64,000 nt of DNA from CBDHHC01 sp965263345 (GTDB taxonomy: Bacteria; Pseudomonadota; Alphaproteobacteria; Rhizobiales; CBDHHC01). The stretch lies in contig CBDHHC010000024.1 in assembly GCA_965263345.1 (NCBI GenBank), positions 1-64,000 of the forward strand. The letters are read 5' to 3'. Below are positions 55,153 through 64,000 of the stretch, piece by piece. The position numbers and the translations under genes are program-made. The notes under the pieces were generated by a model. It ran no database searches, had not been told where the DNA came from, and saw only the letters and a program-made list of their open reading frames with translations. The stretch's first letter is position 1; every line of letters starts with the position of its first letter.

Positions 55153-56277
55153 GTGACGAATGTAGAACATATAAGAAAACCAGATAGATCTCCTCCAATT
55201 ACCAAGGTTGGACCTCTTGCATGGGTGCAGGAAAAGTTTTTTGGATCCATATCAAACACACTTCTCACCTTGGTTTGTCTATATATATTGTACTTAATAA
55301 TCCCAACAATTATTGACTGGGCTTTGTTAAGTTCAAATATTTCCGGGAATGATCGCAGTGTTTGTGACGCAAACAAAGATGGTGCCTGTTGGACATTTAT
55401 AAAAGTCAGATTTAATCAGTTCATGTTTGGATTGTTTTACACAGCAAACCCAGAACAGATTTGGAGACCAGTGCTCACATTCGCAATATTTTCTGGCTTA
55501 ATTATTGCGCTTATTACGCCGATTGTTCCAAAGAAATTATACATAGGTGCATTCACATTATTTATATTCCCTTTCATAGCTTTTGCTCTTATTCATGGCG
55601 CATGGCTTGGGTTACCTGTTGCAGATACAGACGAATGGGGTGGATTGATGCTGACCCTGATCCTCGCTTTTGCCGGGATTGTATTAGCATTTCCAATTGG
55701 AATATTAATGGCGCTGGGCCGTCAATCTGATCTACCAATAATTAGAGGAATGTGTACCCTTTATATTGAGCTATGGCGAGCAGCACCTCTAATTACAATA
55801 CTATTCATGGCCTCTGTTGTTTTGCCTCTGTTTATGCCCAGTGGTGTGGATATTGATAAAGTTCTCAGAGCAGTTGTAGGTATTGCTCTGTTCCAATCTG
55901 CATACACCGCCGAAGCAATTCGTGGAGGCCTCCAGGCAATCCCGAAAGGGCAATACGAAGCCGCTGACGCATTAGGGTTAGGATATTGGAAAAAGACAGG
56001 ATTAATTATTCTCCCACAAGCCCTCACAATTTCCATACCTAGTATCGTCAATACCTTCATAGCCCTGTTTAAAGACACATCTCTTGTTTCAATTATCGGT
56101 TTGTTAGACTTAACAGGTATTGCAACTTCTGCTGCAAGATCAAAAGAGTGGCAGGGTTATGATATTGAAGGTTATATCTTCGTAGCATTTATTTACTGGT
56201 GCTTTTGTTTTGGCATGTCGCGTTACTCGACAAGCTTGGAGAATAAATTGGCAACAGGTCATTCAAGGTCAGGATAA
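55153..56277 (+). CDS. aapM: General L-amino-acid ABC transporter, second permease
   Basis: A 374-residue permease. The EAA loop is AIRGGLQAIPKGQYEAADAL, followed by GYWKKTGLIILPQAL. The start is GTG 55153. Together with AapQ it forms the membrane channel of the importer. Confidence 0.94.
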   Translation: MTNVEHIRKPDRSPPITKVGPLAWVQEKFFGSISNTLLTLVCLYILYLIIPTIIDWALLSSNISGNDRSVCDANKDGACWTFIKVRFNQFMFGLFYTANPEQIWRPVLTFAIFSGLIIALITPIVPKKLYIGAFTLFIFPFIAFALIHGAWLGLPVADTDEWGGLMLTLILAFAGIVLAFPIGILMALGRQSDLPIIRGMCTLYIELWRAAPLITILFMASVVLPLFMPSGVDIDKVLRAVVGIALFQSAYTAEAIRGGLQAIPKGQYEAADALGLGYWKKTGLIILPQALTISIPSIVNTFIALFKDTSLVSIIGLLDLTGIATSAARSKEWQGYDIEGYIFVAFIYWCFCFGMSRYSTSLENKLATGHSRSG

Positions 56278-56291
56278 AATAGGACATTATA

Positions 56292-57059
56292 ATGAACGCA
56301 ATCGCATCACAGGCAAGTACATCAGACGTAGCGATCGTCATTGATAAACTCAACAAATGGTACGGGCAATTCCACGTACTAAAAGACATTGATATGTCCG
56401 TTCAACGCGGGGAACGCATTGTGGTTTGTGGTCCTTCAGGTTCAGGTAAATCAACTCTTATCCGCTGTATTAATCGTCTTGAAGTACACCAGGAAGGCAG
56501 TATCATTGTTGATGGGATCGAATTAAATGATGATCTAAAAAATATTGATGATATCCGCCGTGAAGTAGGCATGGTTTTTCAGCACTTTAATTTATTTCCA
56601 CATTTGACCATTCTTGAAAACTTAACATTAGCACCTGTCTGGGTACGAAAGCTTCCAAAAAAAGAGGCGGAAGCAACGGCAATGGAATATCTAGAGAAGG
56701 TCAAGATCCCAGAACAAGCCAACAAATTCCCTGGTCAGCTCTCAGGAGGTCAGCAGCAGCGTGTTGCCATTGCAAGGTCTCTGTGCATGAACCCCAAAAT
56801 CATGCTCTTTGATGAACCGACATCAGCGCTTGACCCTGAAATGATTTCTGAAGTTCTCGATGTGATGACGACACTAGCAGATACTGGCATGACCATGATC
56901 TGCGTAACCCACGAAATGGGCTTCGCTAAACAGGTTGCTGACCGTGTAGTCTTCATGGATGCTGGAGAAATCGTAGAGCAGGGGGCCCCTGAAGAATTCT
57001 TCAATAATCCAAAGTCAGAACGTACAAAACTATTCTTGAGTCAAATCCTTGCACATTAG
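56292..57059 (+). CDS. aapP: General L-amino-acid ABC transporter, ATPase
   Basis: A 255-residue ATPase. Walker A is CGPSGSGKSTLIR, the signature is LSGGQQQRVAIARSL and Walker B is IMLFDEPTSALDPEM, with H-loop CVTHEMGF. It drives the AapQM channel. It starts 14 bases after aapM and ends the operon. Confidence 0.95.
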   Translation: MNAIASQASTSDVAIVIDKLNKWYGQFHVLKDIDMSVQRGERIVVCGPSGSGKSTLIRCINRLEVHQEGSIIVDGIELNDDLKNIDDIRREVGMVFQHFNLFPHLTILENLTLAPVWVRKLPKKEAEATAMEYLEKVKIPEQANKFPGQLSGGQQQRVAIARSLCMNPKIMLFDEPTSALDPEMISEVLDVMTTLADTGMTMICVTHEMGFAKQVADRVVFMDAGEIVEQGAPEEFFNNPKSERTKLFLSQILAH

Positions 57060-57202
57060 TAAAGGCATTGATTCAAATATCTAAGACTGAGGCAGAATTA
57101 CAATATTATGCCAAATTATAGAGATGTTTGACGCTCTGTCATATTGCATGCCTTAAAGTCATGTAATATGTGCGCTTCTAAAAATTAAGCAGGGAGCGCA
57201 TT

Positions 57203-57571
57203 ATGCAACAAGCTGTTAATCAATTAATAAAATTTTTCGAACAAGGCTTTCAGTGGATCGCAACATTTTTTCAGATTATTTGGAAATGGTCTTTTGGTGA
57301 AATCGTATTAATGTTCGAGACACAATTACCCAAATTCAGTTTCTTGCCGATTTGGAAACAGGTTCTAACGATCTTAGTTATTGGTGCTATAATCTACTTC
57401 CTTTATTATGTCATAAAAGATTTAATCAATGCAGTGAAACAAATTCTAGATGCATTCGTGGGATTATTAAAAGCAATAGTTCAGAATCTTGTGCCTGTGC
57501 TAACAGCAGGGATTATTGCTTTTGCCGGTTCATATGCAATTAATAATTTAACAATTAACTGGTTACCATAA
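57203..57571 (+). CDS. Hypothetical small membrane protein, 122 residues
   Basis: Two or three hydrophobic segments (VLTILVIGAIIYFLYYVI, NLVPVLTAGIIAFAGSYAI) and an amphipathic N-terminus rich in aromatic residues (FFEQGFQWIATFFQIIWKW). ATG 57203 follows GGGAG. No known domain. Downstream there is a minus-oriented hairpin rather than its own terminator. Confidence 0.65.
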   Translation: MQQAVNQLIKFFEQGFQWIATFFQIIWKWSFGEIVLMFETQLPKFSFLPIWKQVLTILVIGAIIYFLYYVIKDLINAVKQILDAFVGLLKAIVQNLVPVLTAGIIAFAGSYAINNLTINWLP

Positions 57572-58013
57572 ACGATTAGATGGACACGGTTGAATTGACA
57601 ACAGATTGTTAATGAAAAAAAGACCTATCTGAAAAATTAAAACATGATATCAGATAGGTCCTCATGGACTTAAAACTTTTACGTGTAACAATATGACTTC
57701 TACATACTGAGTTGGTAAATATGAAATTGACCTTGTCCATCGGTTTCCATACTTACAATTATTCACTCTCTAATAATATCATGAATAATTTTTTAACAAC
57801 ACGCTCACGTAAAAACCTAAAGTCCATAGGTTGGGAGCTTGGAGTTTGTGGTGATTACACCTGTACAAATTTATACATAGAATTATTTAAGAAATTTCTA
57901 ACATCACAAAAACATACTTTAGACTAGCAGGAATCATACAGGTTCTTTGAATACACTTAAAATTAAGAATGTTATGCTTTAATCAAAACAAGATTTTTTC
58001 TGGGGGAAAGTCG
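57572..58013. other. Intergenic region before the GGDEF-EAL response regulator
   Basis: About 440 bases. It has one long hairpin (57622-57660) and then AT-rich sequence with the promoter of the downstream gene. A 71-codon open frame here lacks a ribosome site and is not called. Confidence 0.6.
57622..57660 (-). terminator. Minus-strand terminator without a known upstream gene
   Basis: Stem GACCTATCTG / CAGATAGGTC with a 19-base loop. A run of seven A lies before the left arm, so the T tail is on the minus strand. No minus-strand ORF was recognised ahead of it. Confidence 0.5.
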
Positions 58014-59795
58014 GTGGACCGGTTACTAGCTAACATAAATCAGCTGTCTGATTTTAAATTTAGAGAAATTAACAATACCATCAATGCAGACCAAAAGCAC
58101 ATATTAATTGTCGAAGACAATCCTGGTGACCTGCATCTAATAAAAGATCATTTAGCTGAACTTAAGAATAGTAAGTATATCGTAAAGACAGTCAGAACTT
58201 TGGAGGGCGCTAAAAGCGAACTGAGCAAACAAAGTTTCGATGTTATTTTGATAGACTTCTTTTTGCCAGATGGGACATGCCCACAATTTATCTCAGAAAT
58301 ACAGAAAAAGATTACAACACCAATCATCGTGTTAACGAGCTCTGAAAGTGAAGGTATTGTTCAACAAGTCTTAGACAGCGGAGCATCAGATTATATCCCT
58401 AAAAGTGAATTAAATTCTGCATTACTTGAAAGAGCCTTAAAGTTCGCAATAGAAAGAAACAGAACTTATAATTTGCTTAAAGAACAAACCTTACGCGATC
58501 CATTGACTGGATTATACAATCGCCTTGGTATGGAGCACATACTAACAGATTTATTAGACAATAAAGAGAGACAGTCAGAGAGCTTTGCTTTATTGCTTAT
58601 TGATATTGATAAATTCAAATCAATAAATGATACATATGGCCATTCATCAGGAGATACTATACTCAAACTCATCTCAAAGAATATGCAGGGCTCGACTAGA
58701 TGTTCTCGGAAAAAAGACTTTCCCATTAGGATTGCAGGAGATGAATTTGCATTAATTATCTCAGAGTTTGATGATATCCAGGAAGTACAATTAATAATTG
58801 ATCGTATTTCGGATAAACTTACGAAAGCCTTCGAGGTTGATGGATATAATATTACGGTGTCACTTAGCATTGGGGTTGCTCTTTATCCTGAGGACGGGAT
58901 GACCACACAAGAGTTAATTAAACATGCTGATTTCTCTTTGCACCATGCTAAAAGTTATTTTGGAACATCATACGAATATTTTGATCGTAACAAGCATAAG
59001 AAAGTACAAGAAAGAAACTTTATAACTGATAATTTGTCCATAGCAATTGAACAGAAACAGTTTGAATTATATTACCAGCCTAAAATTTCCACGCAAACAA
59101 ATCAATTAAGTGGTTTTGAAGCACTCATTCGCTGGAACCACCCTGAAAGAGGTATAATATTCCCTGGATCGTTCATTGATATAGCCGAAACAACTGGTTA
59201 TATTCTTCCAATAGGTGAATGGGTTATACATGAAGCGTGTCGCCAATGTAGGGAGTGGCAGGCTGAAAGACCAAATAAAATCTCAGTCGCAGTTAATGTA
59301 TCTGTACGACAATTATTGCACAAATCATTCTCCGACGTGGTTGAACAGATTATTCAGGATACAAAAATAGATCCACAATGCCTTGAGTTAGAAGTCACAG
59401 AAACACTCATCATACAAAATTTAGATGAGTGTAATAGAATATTAAAACAATTAAGGAAACTCGGCGTAAAAACCTCCCTCGATGACTTTGGAACAGGTTA
59501 TTCTTCGCTAAGTCGCTTAAGGATGATACCAATTGATAAATTAAAAATTGATCGCTCCTTAATAAGAAATGTTGGTGAAAATAAATTTGATACTGCAATT
59601 GCGCGCACAGTTTTATCACTTGCAAAAAACCTGCAAGTAACAGCTGTAGCAGAAGGTGTAGAAACAGAAGAACAATATGCCTTTCTAAAGAGTGAACGAT
59701 GTGCCGAAGTTCAAGGCTACTATTTCTCAAAACCCATCCCTGCAAATGAATTTTATGAAAAGTTTATTTTAAAAACGGATGTGTTTAACTCTTAA
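58014..59795 (+). CDS. Response regulator with GGDEF and EAL domains
   Basis: About 593 residues. The receiver domain (ILIVEDNPGDLHLIKDHLA, phospho-Asp in VILIDFFLPDG, LTSSESEG) is followed by GGDEF (LRDPLTGLYNRLGMEHILTD, signature RIAGDEFALI, written AGDEF) and EAL (FEALIRWNHPERGI, VNVSVRQLL, LEVTETL, SLDDFGTGYSSL, AVAEGVETEEQ). Both the synthesis and breakdown sites for cyclic-di-GMP look usable. GTG 58014 has GGGGGA upstream; an ATG at 57969 is the alternative. The partner kinase is not in the window. Confidence 0.88.
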   Translation: MDRLLANINQLSDFKFREINNTINADQKHILIVEDNPGDLHLIKDHLAELKNSKYIVKTVRTLEGAKSELSKQSFDVILIDFFLPDGTCPQFISEIQKKITTPIIVLTSSESEGIVQQVLDSGASDYIPKSELNSALLERALKFAIERNRTYNLLKEQTLRDPLTGLYNRLGMEHILTDLLDNKERQSESFALLLIDIDKFKSINDTYGHSSGDTILKLISKNMQGSTRCSRKKDFPIRIAGDEFALIISEFDDIQEVQLIIDRISDKLTKAFEVDGYNITVSLSIGVALYPEDGMTTQELIKHADFSLHHAKSYFGTSYEYFDRNKHKKVQERNFITDNLSIAIEQKQFELYYQPKISTQTNQLSGFEALIRWNHPERGIIFPGSFIDIAETTGYILPIGEWVIHEACRQCREWQAERPNKISVAVNVSVRQLLHKSFSDVVEQIIQDTKIDPQCLELEVTETLIIQNLDECNRILKQLRKLGVKTSLDDFGTGYSSLSRLRMIPIDKLKIDRSLIRNVGENKFDTAIARTVLSLAKNLQVTAVAEGVETEEQYAFLKSERCAEVQGYYFSKPIPANEFYEKFILKTDVFNS

Positions 59796-60098
59796 AAGCC
59801 TGCAATATTTCCAATCAATAAAGACAAAAAATAATTTCACATACGTTGTCATTAAAGAGGTGAGTTGCCTTTAAATTATAATCACACTCTAGTATCTTTT
59901 TTAGCGGTTCATACCTGATTTTAGTTATAATTATTGATCTCCAATGCACAATATTTATTCATATCCTATAAAATATGACTAAAAAAGAATAGAATGATAC
60001 CTAAATATCCATTCACTAAAATAAGATCATAAACTATTGTACTTTTTATTCTTATTGTGCAGAATTATACATCCTTATTCGTGCCTAAAGAGGTTGAT

Positions 60099-60521
60099 AT
60101 GACCCCTGAGAAGATCAAGGTTGTACAGGACAGCTATATGCGTTTGAAGATGGCGCACCGAGACCCTGCAGATATTTTTTACGAACGCTTATTTGATATT
60201 GCCCCAGAGGTTCGTGGACTTTTCCCAACTGACATTGAAGAACAAAAAATGAAATTTAGTATGACGTTAGATTCGACGATGCTAAATTTAAAAAATTTAA
60301 GCATTCTTGTTCCTTCAATCAAGGCACTTGGACAACGTCATAAAGATTATGGAGTGACATTAGATCATTTTGGTCCTGTGAAGACTGCACTGTTCTGGAC
60401 GCTCGAGAATATACTGGCGGAGCATTTTTCTAAAGAGGTTCGGGAAGCCTGGTTAGAAACATACAACACTCTGGAAAAAACAATGATGCAGGGCATGAAC
60501 GAAAAGAACGAGTCATCCTAA
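60099..60521 (+). CDS. Globin (bacterial haemoglobin-like), copy 2
   Basis: A 140-residue single-domain globin from ATG 60099 (AGAGG upstream; frame open 14 codons earlier). The F-helix region ALGQRHKDYGVTLDHFGPVK carries the proximal His and FWTLENILAEHFSKEVREAW follows. It is related to the globin at 49830-50324. It lies between two cyclic-di-GMP enzymes, a setting that suits gas-dependent signalling, but the link is inferred. Confidence 0.85.
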   Translation: MTPEKIKVVQDSYMRLKMAHRDPADIFYERLFDIAPEVRGLFPTDIEEQKMKFSMTLDSTMLNLKNLSILVPSIKALGQRHKDYGVTLDHFGPVKTALFWTLENILAEHFSKEVREAWLETYNTLEKTMMQGMNEKNESS

Positions 60522-60542
60522 AACCTGTAAAGGTTACATTGT

Positions 60543-61313
60543 TTATCCAACATAGTGTTCAATTATTTTTCTATGTGTTCCATCTTTTACAAGTGAGTCA
60601 AAGCTTTGCTGTAATTTCTCTATGATCAAATCTGGAGTAGCTTTGTGAAGAGCCAGATAAAGGTCACCACGTTTCAACTCGTGTATGACTTCATATTGTG
60701 ATAAATCTTCGCCAAGAGTCTGTAGACCCCATTTAGCAACTTGTGTTTCATACGCAACGGCATCTATACGATTGGCTCTAAGTTTTTTGTAATTTTGCTC
60801 ATTGGTAAGTACAATTTCCATGCGATCTTCTGGCATCCCGATCGCTTCTAGTAACTGTTGCCCAATGTCATCTTTGACAACACCAATGCGTAACTTTCTA
60901 ATATCTTCGCCAGAGTTTATTTTAAACATATTAGATTTCTTAGCAGTCAACCCAATAATTGTTGGAACAAAGGGCCCAACCCACTTAAATTTCTCTTCAC
61001 GTTCAGATGTTCGAGTCGTTGAAAAAAGAGCATGGCCTTTTCGTTGTAACGTAAGGTTATATCCACGAGCCCAGGGCAGAAATTGTATATCCTCCCTAGA
61101 GTGATTAGTCTTAACACGTTTTAACATTTCCACAACAATATCAACACTAATACCTGATAGCTTTCCATCCTTCATAAAATTAAACGGAGGATATTCCTCT
61201 GTCATTACAATCAGCTGATTTAAACTTTCATCAGCACGTGTGTATAAAGGAAAATTAAGGGAGGCTGAAGCAGCAAGGCCCCCTATTAATATACGCCTGT
61301 TTAGCTTAGTCAT
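60543..61313 (-). CDS. Periplasmic solute-binding protein (SBP_bac_3), in operon with a GGDEF-EAL gene
   Basis: A 256-residue protein with an exported N-terminus (NRRILIGGLAASASLNFPLY) and an SBP_bac_3 fold: IVMTEEYPPFNFMKDGKLSG, ISVDIVVEMLKR, RIGVVKDDIGQQLLEAIGM and RIDAVAYETQVA. It has no ABC permease next to it. It starts 34 bases after the stop of the membrane GGDEF-EAL protein, so it could be a ligand sensor feeding that enzyme. Confidence 0.85.
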   Translation of the reverse strand: MTKLNRRILIGGLAASASLNFPLYTRADESLNQLIVMTEEYPPFNFMKDGKLSGISVDIVVEMLKRVKTNHSREDIQFLPWARGYNLTLQRKGHALFSTTRTSEREEKFKWVGPFVPTIIGLTAKKSNMFKINSGEDIRKLRIGVVKDDIGQQLLEAIGMPEDRMEIVLTNEQNYKKLRANRIDAVAYETQVAKWGLQTLGEDLSQYEVIHELKRGDLYLALHKATPDLIIEKLQQSFDSLVKDGTHRKIIEHYVG

Positions 61314-61347
61314 TGAAATGTCTCATCCATTTAAGTTCTAAAATTCA

Positions 61348-63390
61348 TCAGCCTTGATTTAAAGAGCTTTGTTTAGAAGAAATAATCTGTTTCTGTGGAG
61401 TTTCAGGGGCAGCTAAATCCATCCAATATTCTAATGGTTGTGCTTTGTTGAAATAATAACCTTGTCCAGCATCTGCACCCATTCCTTTTAAGAAATACAT
61501 TTGTTCTTCTGTCTCAATACCTTCTGCAACAACTTTTAACTCTAGTTTATGGGAAAGGCTGATAATAGCATCAATAAGTGTTATAGTTTTTCTTTGAATA
61601 TCTGGGTGTTCTTCTGATCCTATCTTCATAATAAATGAGCGATCAATTTTCACGATATCAACCGGGAAATTATTCAGATAGCTTAATGAACTATATCCAG
61701 TACCAAAATCATCAAGAGCAAATTTAGTTCCGAGTTCTTTAATTTGATTAATGAGCTCTTTCGCTTTGAATTCATTGTGCATTAAAACAGTTTCTGTAAT
61801 TTCAAATACGAGCTTTTGAGGATTAACTGACTGCCCCATGATACTTGCAGCAATTTTTGACGGGAGACCTGGCGTAAATTGTGGTGCCGATAAATTAAGA
61901 GTCAAATAAGTATGATTTAAATGTGTGCTATTTTCAAGATGCTTTAATGCTCTCATGCCTTGATCTAAAACTGCCTCACCAATCTCAATAATCTGACCGG
62001 TTTGTTCAGCCGCAATAATATATTTATAAGGAGGGCATACACCCAATTCAGGATGCTCTAGTCTTAACAAGCTTTCAAAGCCAAGTATTTGTTGAGAGGT
62101 TAATTCAACAATTGGTTGAAAATAGAGTTTAAACCAATCCCGTTCGAGAGCTTCAGAAACAATATTTTTAACCTCCATATGTTCTGCAGCTTCAACACCG
62201 AATTTTGTATTATATATACAATACCCATTTCGGCCTTCATTTTTTTTATGATACATCGCAACATCAGAAGTCTTAAGCAGATCCTTAGAAGTTTCTCCAT
62301 GCTCAGGAAAATATGAAATACCTATACTTGTCGAGATATGAACAATTCTCTCATTGACATCAAATGGTTTATAAATTGCTTTATTTATATCTTCAGCAAG
62401 CTTTTCGGCCCGCTCTTTAAAATTGTTTCCATTAACAACAATGGCAAATTCATCACCACCTAATCGACCAAAGAAATCTTCTTCATTTAAGAGATATTGT
62501 ATACGTTGGCATGTTTTTTTTAGAACCTGGTCCCCTGCATCATGCCCCAAATTATCATTAACCCATTTAAAACGGTCCAAATCTACAAATAATATCCCAA
62601 ACTGGTGACCTGGTTTTGTATTCTGGATATTAGAATCCAGTGCGACTGTAAATCCATTACGGTTTAATAATCCCGTAAGCAGATCTGTTCTTGACTGTTT
62701 TAAAAGTTTTGCTTCATCAGCATCTAGTCTGACTTGCATTTCATTAAAAACCTGGGAAACCTTGCCAAGTTCATCAGATGAAGACCATTGAACTTTCTGT
62801 CGTTTACCTGTATTTCGCGTTAATTCAATAGCAAGATTAAGCCGAGCAAGAGGTCTATCTATCATAGCTCTGTTTGTAAAAATTGCTGCAAGTAAAACAG
62901 AGATTGTGGAAACAATAAAAAGTAGTAATGACTGCCTGACTTCATTCCACACACCCTCGCTAATTCTGTCTTCATGGTATGTTATTTCTAGTGTGCCAAC
63001 GGTATGTTTCTTATCAAGGATCTTATGTATGATTTGTTTTCTATAGACATTATTAGTATTTAGTATTTCATTAGCCTTACTAATATTGGAAATATGCACA
63101 ATCACTTTGCCAAGATCATCAAAAACTTTAACAATGGCGATGTCTTTATCTTTAGCAATATTTTTTGCATTATTTTGAACAATTGCATGATCAAAATCCC
63201 ACAGTGGTTTGGCAAGAGACGCACTATTCAGGTCTATTATTGAATGTTTTTTAGAAAACTTCTCTCGTTCGATGGAGCTACTTGAGACATAATAAAATGT
63301 AAATAAAATAGGCAAGTTTACCGATAGCAAAGTGAGAAACATGATTGCTAAAAATTTTCTTTGAATAGATTTTTTTATAAATGCAATCAT
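61348..63390 (-). CDS. Membrane GGDEF-EAL protein with periplasmic sensor domain
   Basis: A 680-residue protein. TM segments at about 12-33 and 154-171 flank a periplasmic sensor domain (LNSASLAKPLWDFDHAIVQN). Then come a HAMP-like linker (RLNLAIELTRNTGKR), a GGDEF domain (SRTDLLTGLLNRNGF, GRLGGDEFAIV) and an EAL domain (FESLLRLEHPELGV with Ser in place of Ala; ITETVL, ALDDFGTGYSSLSYL, VVAEGIETEEQ). The intact GGDEF signature suggests synthesis; the EAL part may also work. The gene precedes the SBP gene in one minus-strand unit. Confidence 0.9.
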   Translation of the reverse strand: MIAFIKKSIQRKFLAIMFLTLLSVNLPILFTFYYVSSSSIEREKFSKKHSIIDLNSASLAKPLWDFDHAIVQNNAKNIAKDKDIAIVKVFDDLGKVIVHISNISKANEILNTNNVYRKQIIHKILDKKHTVGTLEITYHEDRISEGVWNEVRQSLLLFIVSTISVLLAAIFTNRAMIDRPLARLNLAIELTRNTGKRQKVQWSSSDELGKVSQVFNEMQVRLDADEAKLLKQSRTDLLTGLLNRNGFTVALDSNIQNTKPGHQFGILFVDLDRFKWVNDNLGHDAGDQVLKKTCQRIQYLLNEEDFFGRLGGDEFAIVVNGNNFKERAEKLAEDINKAIYKPFDVNERIVHISTSIGISYFPEHGETSKDLLKTSDVAMYHKKNEGRNGYCIYNTKFGVEAAEHMEVKNIVSEALERDWFKLYFQPIVELTSQQILGFESLLRLEHPELGVCPPYKYIIAAEQTGQIIEIGEAVLDQGMRALKHLENSTHLNHTYLTLNLSAPQFTPGLPSKIAASIMGQSVNPQKLVFEITETVLMHNEFKAKELINQIKELGTKFALDDFGTGYSSLSYLNNFPVDIVKIDRSFIMKIGSEEHPDIQRKTITLIDAIISLSHKLELKVVAEGIETEEQMYFLKGMGADAGQGYYFNKAQPLEYWMDLAAPETPQKQIISSKQSSLNQG

Positions 63391-63728
63391 AATAAATAAA
63401 AATCATAAACGAGCTAGAAGGCGTCGGTGCCGCAAAATTCATTTACAGAAATTTAACGCTTGTATTAACTTTCAGTTAAACCCCAGGAAACATATTTAAA
63501 GGTAACACAAACTGATTATAAATTCGTTTAAGTTAGTTTGAGTGAATTATAAAACTTAATGATAATAAAAATAACATCCATGATGAGCAAGGTTTGGTAG
63601 TAAAATAATTCAGTATACTTCAGATTAGTAAGATTAGATTATTAATAAATAAATATGTTATTTCGCCATGGACATTGGAATAATAAGGCCACAGAAGTTA
63701 GATGAAGCGTCTTGAGAAAAAATTTGCT
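63391..63728. other. Intergenic region at the right side of the window
   Basis: About 340 AT-rich bases between two minus-strand genes. It probably contains the promoter of the membrane GGDEF-EAL gene. No repeat, RNA gene or supported ORF was seen. Confidence 0.6.
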
Positions 63729-63998
63729 TTACTCAAACACTTTATCCAACTCAGCAACCACCTTCGCATCTGTCTCAAATGGCAATAGATTAATCAAACC
63801 TTTCTCATCCCAATAAGGTTTCCATAAACGCGTCCAGACACGTCCATCAGGCACAGGATGCTCACATCGGGCTGGTATGTTGTAAGTGGCCTGTTTAGCT
63901 AACCATGCAAAAGTTGCTTTCCAAACCCGTGGCGGAACTTCCATATTGTCTTTGCCCAGCAATTGCTCAATGCAAGGTATACCAGGGTGAGAATAATG
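63729..63998 (-). CDS. C-terminal fragment of an unrecognised protein (runs off the window)
   Basis: The minus-strand frame is open from the window edge, reading HYSHPGIPCIEQLLGKDN and then MEVPPRVWKATFAWLAKQAT, and stops at 63729 with AKVVAELDKVFE. About 90 residues are visible, rich in Trp and Pro (GRVWTRLWKPYWDEKG). No domain is recognised. The upstream part lies outside the window. Confidence 0.55.
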   Translation of the reverse strand, partial: HYSHPGIPCIEQLLGKDNMEVPPRVWKATFAWLAKQATYNIPARCEHPVPDGRVWTRLWKPYWDEKGLINLLPFETDAKVVAELDKVFE

Positions 63999-64000
63999 TA

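Noticed and set aside
57712..57927. 71-codon plus-strand ORF
   Set aside because: No ribosome site, no recognisable domain and unremarkable composition; it lies in a promoter region and is likely chance.

Overview
The window is AT-rich (about 35-40% GC by eye) and reads as a chromosomal segment of an alphaproteobacterium. Supporting genes are a general L-amino-acid transporter (aapJQMP), a DUF1127 protein, a TPR protein paired with ispE, an ATP-type PEP carboxykinase, an Atm1-type ABC exporter and a TadG-like vWA protein. No rRNA, tRNA, CRISPR array, transposase or phage gene was seen. The genus cannot be named from the sequence alone.

Layout. 1-14.6 kb holds the end of an Atm1-like exporter, a lone periplasmic binding protein, gamma-glutamyltransferase, acylphosphatase, pckA facing a Crp/Fnr regulator, a minus-strand operon (M20 deacylase, TauC-like permease, TauA-like binding protein, AtzF-like amidase), an NfeD/SPFH pair and a family-4 uracil-DNA glycosylase. 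Nearly every gene here except ggt and acyP is broken by single-base indels, mostly in homopolymers, while the residues on either side stay conserved. This looks like local sequence error more than gene death. 14.9-46.5 kb is almost all intact: TPR/ispE, a two-TM potassium channel, TetR/SDR, Uup, a flavoprotein, an FHA protein, a TadG-like protein, a 3-copy tandem array of a secreted 43-residue peptide gene, lhgO with a class II amidotransferase, threonine aldolase, LysR, an L,D-transpeptidase and a rhodanese.

46.6-49.3 kb carries two proteins with formylglycine-generating-enzyme (FGE/SUMF1) domains. One is a signal-peptide-only form. The other is a TIR - transmembrane - FGE fusion, with a cytoplasmic NADase-type domain joined to an outside C-type-lectin-fold domain. 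The C-terminal FGE segments have a local base composition and C-ending codons that suggest diversity-generating-retroelement target regions, but no reverse transcriptase or template repeat is in the window. GC-rich hairpins and palindromic repeats follow (49.3-49.6 kb).

49.8-64 kb has a globin, a patatin-like lipoprotein, an XRE-cupin regulator divergent from aapJQMP, and a signalling cluster: GGDEF-EAL response regulator, a second globin, and a membrane GGDEF-EAL protein in an operon with a periplasmic binding protein.

Best leads: the TIR-TM-FGE receptor and its possible DGR target region, the triplicated peptide gene, the globin / cyclic-di-GMP cluster, and the indel cluster that makes annotation of 1-14.6 kb unreliable until resequenced.
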